Origin: CAYQJC01 sp964417825
GTDB lineage: Bacteria > Patescibacteriota > Minisyncoccia > Minisyncoccales > CG1-02-41-26
Assembly (NCBI GenBank): GCA_964417825.1
Contig: CAYQJC010000025.1
Span: 1-7,787, forward strand
Length of the DNA stretch: 7,787 bases
Direction: 5' to 3'
Shown here: piece by piece, positions 1 through 6,553 of the stretch
How positions within the stretch are numbered: the stretch's first letter is position 1
Layout of the letters: the number at the start of each line of letters is the position of its first letter
The notes under the pieces: generated by a model
The model's database searches: none
The model's input: only the letters and a program-made list of their open reading frames with translations
What the model was told of the DNA's origin: nothing
Position numbers and translations under genes: made by a program

Positions 1-844
1 AAGGTTCAAGTTTTTCAATTAAAAGCTGGGCTAATTTCTCTTTAAAAACTTGATAACCTTTACCTTTAAATTCTTTTTCAATCTCTTTAATACTCCTTTC
101 CGAAAACAAGCTATAAATTGTTAAAAGGTTAGAGATACCGGGTTTTGATTTTTGATCATATTTTATTTCTTTTCCTGAATCGGTGGTGGCTGACATTATC
201 TTTTCCTTAATTGCTTCTGGTTTATCGAATAGAGAAATATAAGTATGAGAAGAATCGCTTTTTGACATTTTTTTGGTAGGTTCAGTGAGCGAATATATTT
301 TACTTCCTGCTTTTGGTAAGAGAGCTTTAGGAATTTTGAATATTTCACCGAACCTTCGGTTGAATCTTCTGGCAATTTCTCGAGTTAACTCAACATGTTG
401 CTGCTGGTCTTTACCAACGGGCACAATATCAGTTCCGTAAAGCAAAATATCAGCAGCCATCAAGATTGGATAGTTCAAAAGCCCTGCATTTACATTCTTT
501 TTATATTTTTTCGCTTTTTCTTTAAATTGAGTCATCCTTTGGAGATCACCTACTGGAGTAACAACTGAAAGAAGCCAACAAAGCTCAGTATGCTCTCGAA
601 CCTGAGATTGGACAAAAATTATTGATTTCTCAGGATCTACTCCGGCAGCTAAATAGGCAATTGCTTTTTCTCTAATTCTTTTTTGAAGTTCGGAAGGAGG
701 GTAGGGAACAGTTAAAGAATGCAAATCCACAATGCAAAAAATGCACTCATTTGTAGCTTGTAACTCTATCCATTGCCGAATGGCTCCCAGATAATTGCCT
801 ATATGGATTTCACCGGTTGGTTGAACACCACTAAATACCCTCAT
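1..844 (-). CDS. trpS: Tryptophanyl-tRNA synthetase, 3' end cut by window edge
   Basis: Class I aminoacyl-tRNA synthetase that charges tRNA-Trp with tryptophan in the cytoplasm, using ATP. The reading frame starts at an ATG (842-844) and stays open to position 1, giving 281 codons; the family is usually about 330 residues, so roughly 50 C-terminal residues lie outside the window. The N-terminus MRVFSGVQPTGEIHIGNYLG carries the HIGN form of the class I HIGH motif. Further family landmarks follow in order: DLHSLT, MAADILLYGTDIVPVGKDQ and the KMSKS loop, which reads KKMSKSDSSHTY. The motifs are specific to TrpRS rather than TyrRS. The start is set by the family N-terminus; a weak GAGA lies about 8 nt upstream of the ATG. 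The gene lies 131 nt downstream of rnj on the same strand, and that spacer is filled by a repeat element. No frameshift is seen. Identification is very secure. Confidence 0.97.
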   Translation of the reverse strand, partial: MRVFSGVQPTGEIHIGNYLGAIRQWIELQATNECIFCIVDLHSLTVPYPPSELQKRIREKAIAYLAAGVDPEKSIIFVQSQVREHTELCWLLSVVTPVGDLQRMTQFKEKAKKYKKNVNAGLLNYPILMAADILLYGTDIVPVGKDQQQHVELTREIARRFNRRFGEIFKIPKALLPKAGSKIYSLTEPTKKMSKSDSSHTYISLFDKPEAIKEKIMSATTDSGKEIKYDQKSKPGISNLLTIYSLFSERSIKEIEKEFKGKGYQVFKEKLAQLLIEKLEP

Positions 845-854
845 AAAATTATCT

Positions 855-966
855 CAGATGTTAGATGTCAAATGTCAAATCCATATCTTAGATGTCAAAT
901 CTAAATATCAATCAAAACATTTAACATTTGACATTTGGTTTTGAGCTTTGACATTTGAGTTTTGAG
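855..966. repeat. Heptad repeat element with inverted arms between rnj and trpS
   Basis: This AT-rich spacer is built from 7-nt units. The left arm has ATGTCAA-type units: the 13-mer TTAGATGTCAAAT occurs at 861-873 and again at 888-900. The right arm has the complementary TTTGACA/TTTTGAG-type units running at a 7-nt step across about 918-966, with one phase slip near 938. Perfect inverted matches include 870-880 with 926-936 (11 bp) and 868-879 with 947-958 (12 bp). The rnj-trpS transcript could therefore fold into alternative long hairpins here. There is no open frame. It could be an mRNA processing or stability element, a weak terminator or simply a dispersed repeat; the sequence does not decide between these. 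Confidence 0.75.
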
Positions 967-975
967 ATTCAGTGG

Positions 976-2676
976 TTACACTTCTATGACCACTGGTAAA
1001 ACCATTGGTCTTCTCTTTGTTCTTGAGAAAAGAAATTCTCCAATTTTATTTCTTATTTCATCTTTTACATAAGTCCAATTTACTGCTCCTCCTGAGCCTA
1101 CTGCTCGATTGACTATTCCAATAACTCTTTTTCTGGTTTCTCTCAAAAGTTCTTTTGATTCCCTTAAATAAACAAACCCTCTTGATATTATATCAGGAGA
1201 ACCTCTCACTTTGCCAGTTTGTCTATCAACCACCGCTACAATCACAAACATTCCATCGCGAGCTAAATTTTGTCGATCTCTTAATACTACCTCTCCCACA
1301 TCACCAATACCCAAACCATCAACCATCACGTAGTTAGCAGGTACTCTTTCCTTACTAATAGAAATCTTTTCAGAATTTAAAGTTATAACTTGTCCGTTTT
1401 CTGCCACAACAATATTTTTTCTGGAAATTCCTTCCAATTCGGCTAGCTCTGCATGTCTAACTAACATTGAATACTGACCGTGAATTGGTAAAAAGAATTT
1501 TGGCTTCATTATTCTTATCATCTGTTTAAGTTCTTGCTGATAAGCATGCCCAGAAGCATGAATGTCCATCATTTGATAGTGAAAAACTTTAGCCCCTTGA
1601 CGATAGAATTCATCTTTTAAAAATTGAACAGTTCTTTCATTACCAGGGATTACTGAGGAGGAAAATATGACAGTGTCTCCTTTTTTTAATTGCAAAAATT
1701 TATACTCTCGGTTAGCAATTTTCATTAGAACAGCTCCTTCTTCTCCTTGAGCGCCGGTACAGATGAAAGTTATCTTTGAGTCAGGGAGATTCCGCATCTT
1801 ATTTGCTCTAACAATTGTCCCTTTTTTTGTTTTAATAAATCTCAGGTTTCGAGCAATCTCAGTATTGTTAACCATACTTCGGCCTTCAATTATTACTTTC
1901 CTTCCATACTTTTCTGCCAAAGCAATAAGTTGCTGGATACGGTTGATATGGGAGGCAAAAGTTGAGCTAATAATTCTTCCTTCTGCCTCTTTAAAAATCT
2001 TTTCTAAATTCTCAAAAATTTTCTTTTCAGATAAAGAATGACCTTCGTTTTCTGCCCCGGTAGAGTCAGACAACAAAAGCAAAATCTTTCGCTTACCGAT
2101 TTCTTTTAATTTTTTAAAGTTGGTGGGGAGATCGTTAATAGGGGAGGAATCAAACTTGAAATCGGAAGTATGTAAGAGATTTCCAACAGGTGTTTGAATA
2201 AATAAACCAAAATTATCAGGAATATTGTGATTTTGTCTAAAAAATTCAATTACAAATGGACCCAACTTAATTTTTGAGCCATCTTTTACTTCTTCTATTT
2301 CAAGCTTTGGTTGGTTAGGAAACTCTTCTTGTCTTTTTAAGATGATCCCCTTAGTTAATCGACTAGCATAAATTGGCATTTTACCAATTCTGGGAAGAAG
2401 ATAAGGGAGGGCTCCAATATGGTCATAATGGCCATGGGTAAAAATGATTCCTAAAATATTTCTTTCTTTGCCTCGCAGATATCCAGTGTTGGGGATAATA
2501 TAATCGATTCCAGGCATATCTTCTTCTGGCAGCCGGAACCCGACATCGATAATTAAAATCTTTCCCCCGTATTCAAGGAGCATCATATTTCGACCTACCT
2601 CACCTAAGCCCCCGAGAGGGATAATTCGCAGATTTTTTTGTTTTATTGATTTACGGATTTTTGAGGGTTTCTCCAT
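976..2676 (-). CDS. rnj: Ribonuclease J (metallo-beta-lactamase/beta-CASP nuclease)
   Basis: Cytoplasmic zinc-dependent 5'-3' exoribonuclease and endoribonuclease of mRNA decay and RNA maturation; 566 residues, normal for bacterial RNase J. The metallo-beta-lactamase core opens with PLGGLGEVGRN (20-30) and carries the metal-binding HGHYDH at 81-86, further ligands H150 (NHNIPD) and D172 (HTSDFKFD), and the beta-CASP motifs: D204 in SDSTGAEN, H243 in ASHINR, the DIHASGH signature at 371-377 and PIHGQ around H399. The beta-CASP insert spans roughly 210-365, and a C-terminal domain from about 450 ends in LPVVIEV. All catalytic residues are present. The ATG start lies just ahead of a short basic leader typical of the family; the upstream bases are A/T only, with no Shine-Dalgarno. 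The gene follows tRNA-Leu after 79 nt and precedes trpS. The beta-CASP motifs distinguish it from RNase Z. Confidence 0.97.
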   Translation of the reverse strand: MEKPSKIRKSIKQKNLRIIPLGGLGEVGRNMMLLEYGGKILIIDVGFRLPEEDMPGIDYIIPNTGYLRGKERNILGIIFTHGHYDHIGALPYLLPRIGKMPIYASRLTKGIILKRQEEFPNQPKLEIEEVKDGSKIKLGPFVIEFFRQNHNIPDNFGLFIQTPVGNLLHTSDFKFDSSPINDLPTNFKKLKEIGKRKILLLLSDSTGAENEGHSLSEKKIFENLEKIFKEAEGRIISSTFASHINRIQQLIALAEKYGRKVIIEGRSMVNNTEIARNLRFIKTKKGTIVRANKMRNLPDSKITFICTGAQGEEGAVLMKIANREYKFLQLKKGDTVIFSSSVIPGNERTVQFLKDEFYRQGAKVFHYQMMDIHASGHAYQQELKQMIRIMKPKFFLPIHGQYSMLVRHAELAELEGISRKNIVVAENGQVITLNSEKISISKERVPANYVMVDGLGIGDVGEVVLRDRQNLARDGMFVIVAVVDRQTGKVRGSPDIISRGFVYLRESKELLRETRKRVIGIVNRAVGSGGAVNWTYVKDEIRNKIGEFLFSRTKRRPMVLPVVIEV

Positions 2677-2686
2677 ATTTTTTATT

Positions 2687-2742
2687 AACTTAAAACTTAA
2701 AAGTTTAATCTCAAGTTTAAAGCGATTAAAGATTTAAGACTC
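2687..2742. repeat. Short heptad/inverted repeat in tRNA-rnj spacer
   Basis: The 79-nt spacer between tRNA-Leu and rnj contains AACTTAA twice in tandem (2687-2693 and 2694-2700). Inverted AAGTTTA units follow at 2701-2707 and 2713-2719. The core AAACTT-AA-AAGTTT (2693-2706) is a 6-bp inverted repeat. On the transcribed strand, CTCGAGT just after the tRNA can also pair with ACTTGAG (one G-U pair), closing a larger loop. The layout resembles the longer rnj-trpS element but is more degenerate. No terminator with a U-tract and no convincing promoter was found in it. Confidence 0.5.
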
Positions 2743-2755
2743 GAGTTGTCATTAG

Positions 2756-2839
2756 TGCCGGGGGTGGGATTCGAACCCACATGGAGTTTCCTCCACAGCG
2801 TCCTGAACGCTGCGCGTCTCCCAGTTCCGCCACCCCGGC
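2756..2839 (-). tRNA. trnL: tRNA-Leu, anticodon CAG
   Basis: A class II tRNA with a long variable arm. On the minus strand it begins GCCGGGG and ends CCCCGGC plus discriminator A (2756), giving a full 7-bp acceptor stem. The D stem is GCG/CGC. The anticodon stem CAGCG/CGCTG encloses the loop TTCAGGA, so the anticodon is CAG and decodes CUG leucine codons. The variable arm pairs GGAG with CTCC across a GAAA loop. The T arm GTGGG-TTCGAAT-CCCAC is canonical. The 3' CCA is not encoded (CT follows the discriminator), so it must be added by a CCA-adding enzyme. The 5' end directly abuts the TAA stop of the upstream PGI/PMI gene, which implies co-transcription and release by RNase P; the downstream gene encodes RNase J. 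Confidence 0.97.
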
Positions 2840-3802
2840 TTACTCTTTCATCTCTCTTTTCAATTTCTCAATTAACTCCACTTTTTCTGGATCTACCTTG
2901 TATTCTTTTGCTAAATAATAACTCGTCCAGTCAGAAAGAATTAAATTGTTGAATATTTTTTCCAAAATGGTTCTACCTTCAATCTCAACAAAATCAACTT
3001 CGATCTCTTTCTCTCTCATCAAATTGGCCGTAAGGGTCATTCTCTTTAATATTTTCGGGTGATCTTCTTTGTCTCGAAGGATTAAAGTATGAAATTTCCC
3101 TTGTAAGTTGGTGATTCCCACTAATTCGTTATGATTAAACTCGGGAAAATAATTCCAAAAAGCCATAATTTTAGAGTTTTCGTTAAATTTTATTTTCCAA
3201 ATTCGAGCCAGAGCTTTTAATCGGCTGGAAGAATAGATTAAGGGAATTTTATCGACAAGTTTTTTAGCTAAGTTTTGACCGGAGCTCTCAAAGTTAGCAG
3301 GTTTTAGATTCTTAGCCATTTCCAAAATTTCTTGGGATTTATCATCAACGACTCCAGAATTAGATAAAATCTTTACTAAAGAACTAAACATATAACCGCT
3401 CCCCCAGCGAGGTTGAATTCTAACCGAAGGGAGGGAAACCAAGGGAAGGTTTCCTTCCTGGGCTAATTGACCAAGCTTCCCTCCGGTAGTAATAGCTGCT
3501 GTTTTTAAATTTCGTTTCTGAGCTTCCTTAAAGGCCGAAATAGTCTCTTCTGTATTGCCAGAAAAAGAAATACAAATAATTAAACTCTTCTGGTTAGCTT
3601 GGGGAGGGAGTCCATAACTTCGATGAATCCAAATTGGCAGGTTTAACCTAGGAAGATAAGTAATTAAAAGATTGGCTGGTAAAGCTGAGCCTCCCATTCC
3701 ACAAATGATAATATTTCCAAATTCGCCTTCAATTGTGACATCCTTAGCTTTATCCAAACCTTCTTTAAATTGTTTTGGAAAGTCTAAAATTATATCCCTC
3801 AT
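2840..3802 (-). CDS. Bifunctional phosphoglucose/phosphomannose isomerase
   Basis: SIS-domain sugar isomerase of the PGI/PMI family, best known from archaea. It interconverts fructose 6-phosphate with glucose 6-phosphate and with mannose 6-phosphate, linking glycolysis to mannose-derived glycans. The 320-residue length matches the family and is far shorter than classical Pgi. Visible motifs: CGMGGSALPANL (34-45) and SFSGNTEET (79-87), the phosphosugar-binding SIS signatures; KFNENSK, with E208 as the likely catalytic glutamate; FPEFNHNELVG, with H224 as the likely ring-opening histidine; and a C-terminal helix with K313 (ELIEKLKREM), matching the family's conserved lysine. These catalytic roles are transferred from characterised archaeal members. 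The ATG lies 5 nt after the stop of the solute-binding protein gene and has no clear Shine-Dalgarno, so translation may depend on re-initiation. Its own TAA touches the tRNA. A one-function SIS isomerase is the main alternative. Confidence 0.93.
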   Translation of the reverse strand: MRDIILDFPKQFKEGLDKAKDVTIEGEFGNIIICGMGGSALPANLLITYLPRLNLPIWIHRSYGLPPQANQKSLIICISFSGNTEETISAFKEAQKRNLKTAAITTGGKLGQLAQEGNLPLVSLPSVRIQPRWGSGYMFSSLVKILSNSGVVDDKSQEILEMAKNLKPANFESSGQNLAKKLVDKIPLIYSSSRLKALARIWKIKFNENSKIMAFWNYFPEFNHNELVGITNLQGKFHTLILRDKEDHPKILKRMTLTANLMREKEIEVDFVEIEGRTILEKIFNNLILSDWTSYYLAKEYKVDPEKVELIEKLKREMKE

Positions 3803-3807
3803 AAGTT

Positions 3808-5862
3808 TTATTTTTTCCAGACCCTTCGGGTCTTAAGATACCAATTTTCAATCTGGCTGAATCTTTTTGCAGGCTCGGTGATTTTATTTACCGAAAAACC
3901 TTTTATTTTTGGCGAGAGAAAATAAAGAAGATTTCCTCTGACTAAAAAGATTGCTGGTAAATCATCGAGTAAAATCTCTTGGAATTTTTCTAGATCTTCC
4001 GCTCGTTCTTCATTGTCGAAAGTTTGACGAGCATTCTCTAAGAGTTTATCAGCTTTCTTTGATTGATAACCGCTAATGTTTAAGCCAGGATGCTCCTTTT
4101 GGCTTGAATGCCAAAAGGGAAATGGATCGGGAATCGATCCTAGAGCTTCTCCAAACAATAATACTTCAAAATTTCTTTTAGCTAAAACATCAGTTTGAAA
4201 CTCAGAGAGGGAAACCTTTTTTATCTTCACTTCTGCTCCGATTTTTTCCCAATTTTCCTTTAAAATTTCAGCAATCTGATTTAGAGGGAATTGATCGCAA
4301 GTAATTAAAGTAAATTTTAAAGGAATAATTTGAGGAGGAGTTTTTTCTGGACAAATTTGATTCAGTTTCTTTCTAGTCATTGCTTTAACATCACCAGTGC
4401 CTTGGGAAAGGCCAATTGGAGTGAGAATTTCTGAGGCATATTTCTCTTGAAAACGAATTACTGCGGCTTTTGTCTTTGGGCCAAAAAAACCGGTAACTTC
4501 ACCCTCTGGGTATATTTCGGGATCTCGGGCTAAGCATCTTTGTAATTGTTTAACATCTTCTCCTTCCGCACCATAAAGGAGATTTCTTGTAAATAACACT
4601 GGAGATTCTTTTTGAATAATTCGCTCTCTTTTTTGAGTTTCGGGATTAATCTTGAATCCTTCTTCTTCTAAAATTTCTTCTGCTTTTTTAGGATCAAATT
4701 GGTAAAGATTGTTTGGTTGGTTGAAACCAAAGAAAGTAGGCAAAATAGGTGAATTAACCTCTTGTCCATTGTTCCCAAAAACGTTTTGAATAATTTCTAC
4801 TTTGTTTGTCGAGAGAGCCAACGCTTTTCTTATATTTTTTTCAGAAAAGATGCTTTTCTTCCTTAAATTAAAGAAAACAGCAAAATATCTGGGTAAGCTG
4901 AGAGAATAGGAATTAAAGTTAGTATTTTCTACTTTCTTAAGATATTTGGGATCATTAAGGGGGAATCCTTGAATTTCGCCACTTAGAGCTTTGTTTACAA
5001 GTTCCTCCTCTTTTTGGTAGAAAAGGAAAGAGATCTCTTTTAGATATGGTTTTTTGCCATGATAATTTTCGTTTCTCTCCAAAATCAATTCTTTTATATG
5101 ATCCGATTTATCTTGGATTAGTTTTTTAAACTTAAAGGGACCTGAACCAATTAGATATTTTTCCGAGAGAAGCCCCCAAGGAAGGTTTTTAGGGTCGAGG
5201 TTCTCGAAAATATGTTTTGGTAATATTTTTAGAGTAAGATTTTCTAAAAATCCGGAATATTTCTTGGGTAAATGGAACTTAATCAAATTATCAGAGGTTT
5301 TTTCAGCTCGAATTCCGAACCATTTGATTCTTAAAGGGCTCTGATATTGGGGATCTTGAACTAAATTTACTGTGAAAATTACATCATCCGCTGTAAGAGG
5401 TTTTCCATCATGCCAAAAAATATCATCTTTTAGGGAAATTTCAAAAGTTTTTTCATCTTCTTCAATTCGATATTCTTTTATCAAGTCATTTACTAATTTC
5501 CCTTTTTCATTGTATTTCATTAACCCGGAAAAAAGCAATTCTACTAAATCTCTATCTGCATCTTGGGTGGAGAGATAAAGAGGATTAATAAATCTTGGTT
5601 GACCAATTATTCCTTCTTTATAAATTCCACCGGTGGCTGGAACAGTTTTTGTATTCTTAAAATAGAAATTCAAGTTTAGAAAAATTCCAGAGATAATTGC
5701 TAGACAAAAAAGGATAAAAAAAGCAATCTTCTCTCTTTTGGTGAGAACATCAAAAAACTGCCCCCATTGATGGAGAGAAGGGAACTTTTTAAATCTCCAG
5801 AGGGAAGTAAAGAATTCTTTTAGTCCATTTAAAGATTTTATGAAATGTTTCAAGATAGCCAC
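3808..5862 (-). CDS. Membrane-anchored family 5 solute-binding protein with internal peptidoglycan-binding domain
   Basis: 684-residue homologue of the peptide/nickel ABC-transporter substrate-binding proteins (SBP_bac_5). The first ~45 residues are basic and probably cytoplasmic. A hydrophobic segment (about 46-68) anchors the protein in the membrane; there is no lipobox. The family hallmarks follow: IIGQPRFINPLY (85-96), LVELLFSGLMKY (106-117), FWHDGKPLTADDVIFT (149-164) and LIGSGPFKFKK (237-247). At about 425-505 lies a PG_binding_1-type domain: GAEGEDVKQLQ, EVTGFFGPKTKAAVIRFQEKY and a TRKKLN end. It sits exactly where the SBP fold passes from EILEEEGF to the strand LKFTLITC. C443 and C504 flank the insert and could form a disulfide. 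The start is a GTG directly preceded by AGG; no in-frame ATG lies between it and the membrane segment. No permease or ATPase gene is present nearby, so the ligand and transport role are unknown. Confidence 0.9.
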   Translation of the reverse strand: MAILKHFIKSLNGLKEFFTSLWRFKKFPSLHQWGQFFDVLTKREKIAFFILFCLAIISGIFLNLNFYFKNTKTVPATGGIYKEGIIGQPRFINPLYLSTQDADRDLVELLFSGLMKYNEKGKLVNDLIKEYRIEEDEKTFEISLKDDIFWHDGKPLTADDVIFTVNLVQDPQYQSPLRIKWFGIRAEKTSDNLIKFHLPKKYSGFLENLTLKILPKHIFENLDPKNLPWGLLSEKYLIGSGPFKFKKLIQDKSDHIKELILERNENYHGKKPYLKEISFLFYQKEEELVNKALSGEIQGFPLNDPKYLKKVENTNFNSYSLSLPRYFAVFFNLRKKSIFSEKNIRKALALSTNKVEIIQNVFGNNGQEVNSPILPTFFGFNQPNNLYQFDPKKAEEILEEEGFKINPETQKRERIIQKESPVLFTRNLLYGAEGEDVKQLQRCLARDPEIYPEGEVTGFFGPKTKAAVIRFQEKYASEILTPIGLSQGTGDVKAMTRKKLNQICPEKTPPQIIPLKFTLITCDQFPLNQIAEILKENWEKIGAEVKIKKVSLSEFQTDVLAKRNFEVLLFGEALGSIPDPFPFWHSSQKEHPGLNISGYQSKKADKLLENARQTFDNEERAEDLEKFQEILLDDLPAIFLVRGNLLYFLSPKIKGFSVNKITEPAKRFSQIENWYLKTRRVWKK

Positions 5863-5904
5863 CCTAAATTCATTTTGCGAATTTGGAGATTACTGCGCTA
5901 GATA

Positions 5905-6120
5905 TTAAGCGATTAGATTGATTAAGGATAAAGCTAGAAATAAAGCTCCAAGTGCCACTGTTCCCCAAAAGATTTTCTTCTCAAGCCCCCGTCTTTTAAG
6001 ATAATATCCACCCTCTCCTCCTAGAATAGAACCTAAGGCAGTTCCTCGTTGCTGAAGCAAAATCAATAGAATTAAAAGGGAGGGCACAGCTATTTGTAAA
6101 ATAAAAAGAATTTGTTTCAT
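5905..6120 (-). CDS. secG: Preprotein translocase subunit SecG
   Basis: Small auxiliary subunit of the SecYEG protein-conducting channel in the cytoplasmic membrane. The 71-residue product has the family layout: a first transmembrane helix (about 4-22, ILFILQIAVPSLLILLILL), the conserved cytoplasmic loop LQQRGTALGSILGGEGGYYL with the expected glycines, a basic RRGLEKK stretch, and a second helix (about 50-70). The glycine-rich loop following LLQQ is the diagnostic feature. The ATG has no clear Shine-Dalgarno; the leader is A/T-rich. It lies 55 nt after the preceding membrane protein gene and 42 nt before the solute-binding protein gene on the same strand. The latter product would itself need Sec insertion, but the link may be chance proximity. 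Confidence 0.92.
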   Translation of the reverse strand: MKQILFILQIAVPSLLILLILLQQRGTALGSILGGEGGYYLKRRGLEKKIFWGTVALGALFLALSLINLIA

Positions 6121-6175
6121 ATAAATGCAGTGCTGATTTATGAATTAATGTAAATACTATGAATATACGAATAAA

Positions 6176-6553
6176 TTATTCGTTAGCCTCTTGGATTTTT
6201 GGTCTTCTTTTTCTGATTAGGAACAAACTTAAAATACCAACAATTAAGGCAGTGCCAAACAGATTCCAAAGTCCATTGATGTCAATCTCGGGGAAAAAGA
6301 CATCAACAATCCAAATCATTGCCATATTTACCACTATACTGAAAAGACCAAAAGTTATCAATCTTAAAGGGAATGTAATAAGATTGACAATCGGTTTAAT
6401 AAAAAAATTTACTAGCCCCAAAGTTATCCCAGCAAACAGTAAAGTTTTAATTTGTTCTTCGAAACTACCTTGAATTTTCACTCCCGGAAGCAATAAACTA
6501 GCAAGGTAGAGAGCCAAAAATCCAACAATTATATTTCCCAAAAGACGTCTCAT
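6176..6553 (-). CDS. Four-helix membrane protein, phage holin 4_2 superfamily (PF04020-like)
   Basis: 125-residue integral membrane protein with about four hydrophobic segments (roughly 6-22, 36-55, 63-86 and 97-112) and a basic C-terminal tail. The centre, GLVNFFIKPIVNLITFPL followed by RLITFGLFSIVVNMAMIWIVD, is the recognisable core of the family named after a mycobacteriophage holin (PF04020, formerly DUF360). Chromosomal members are widespread in bacteria, and their function is not established. Nothing else here suggests a phage, so lysis activity should not be assumed. The ATG overlaps the TGA of uvrC by 4 nt (ATGA), and no Shine-Dalgarno is visible, which points to translational coupling. 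A 7-bp inverted repeat (6167-6183) spans its stop codon but lacks a U-tract, so it is not called as a terminator. Confidence 0.85.
   Translation of the reverse strand: MRRLLGNIIVGFLALYLASLLLPGVKIQGSFEEQIKTLLFAGITLGLVNFFIKPIVNLITFPLRLITFGLFSIVVNMAMIWIVDVFFPEIDINGLWNLFGTALIVGILSLFLIRKRRPKIQEANE

Noticed and set aside
2746..2952. Plus-strand open frame over the tRNA, reading VPGVGFEPT near its start
   Set aside because: It is the antisense of tRNA-Leu continuing into the antisense of the isomerase gene; this peptide is a well-known artefact of translating tRNA-Leu/Ser complements.
3811..3833. Hairpin AGACCC-TTC-GGGTCT at the end of the solute-binding protein gene as a terminator
   Set aside because: On the transcribed strand an A-tract, not a U-tract, follows, and the next gene starts 5 nt after the stop.
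5850..5873. Seven-codon upstream frame (MNLGWLS) overlapping the GTG start of the solute-binding protein
   Set aside because: Too short and without a Shine-Dalgarno; no attenuator structure or amino acid bias supports a leader peptide.
6121..6175. Promoter for secG (TTTACA-like -35)
   Set aside because: No acceptable -10 at the right spacing; the AT-rich spacer gives such matches by chance.
6167..6183. 7-bp inverted repeat ACGAATA/TATTCGT after the holin-like gene as a terminator
   Set aside because: AT-rich, weak stem without a U-tract on the minus strand; it spans the stop codon and is likely chance in AT-rich DNA.
6176..6553. Prophage or lysis cassette suggested by the holin family name
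   Set aside because: No endolysin, integrase or other phage gene is present, and chromosomal PF04020 members are common.
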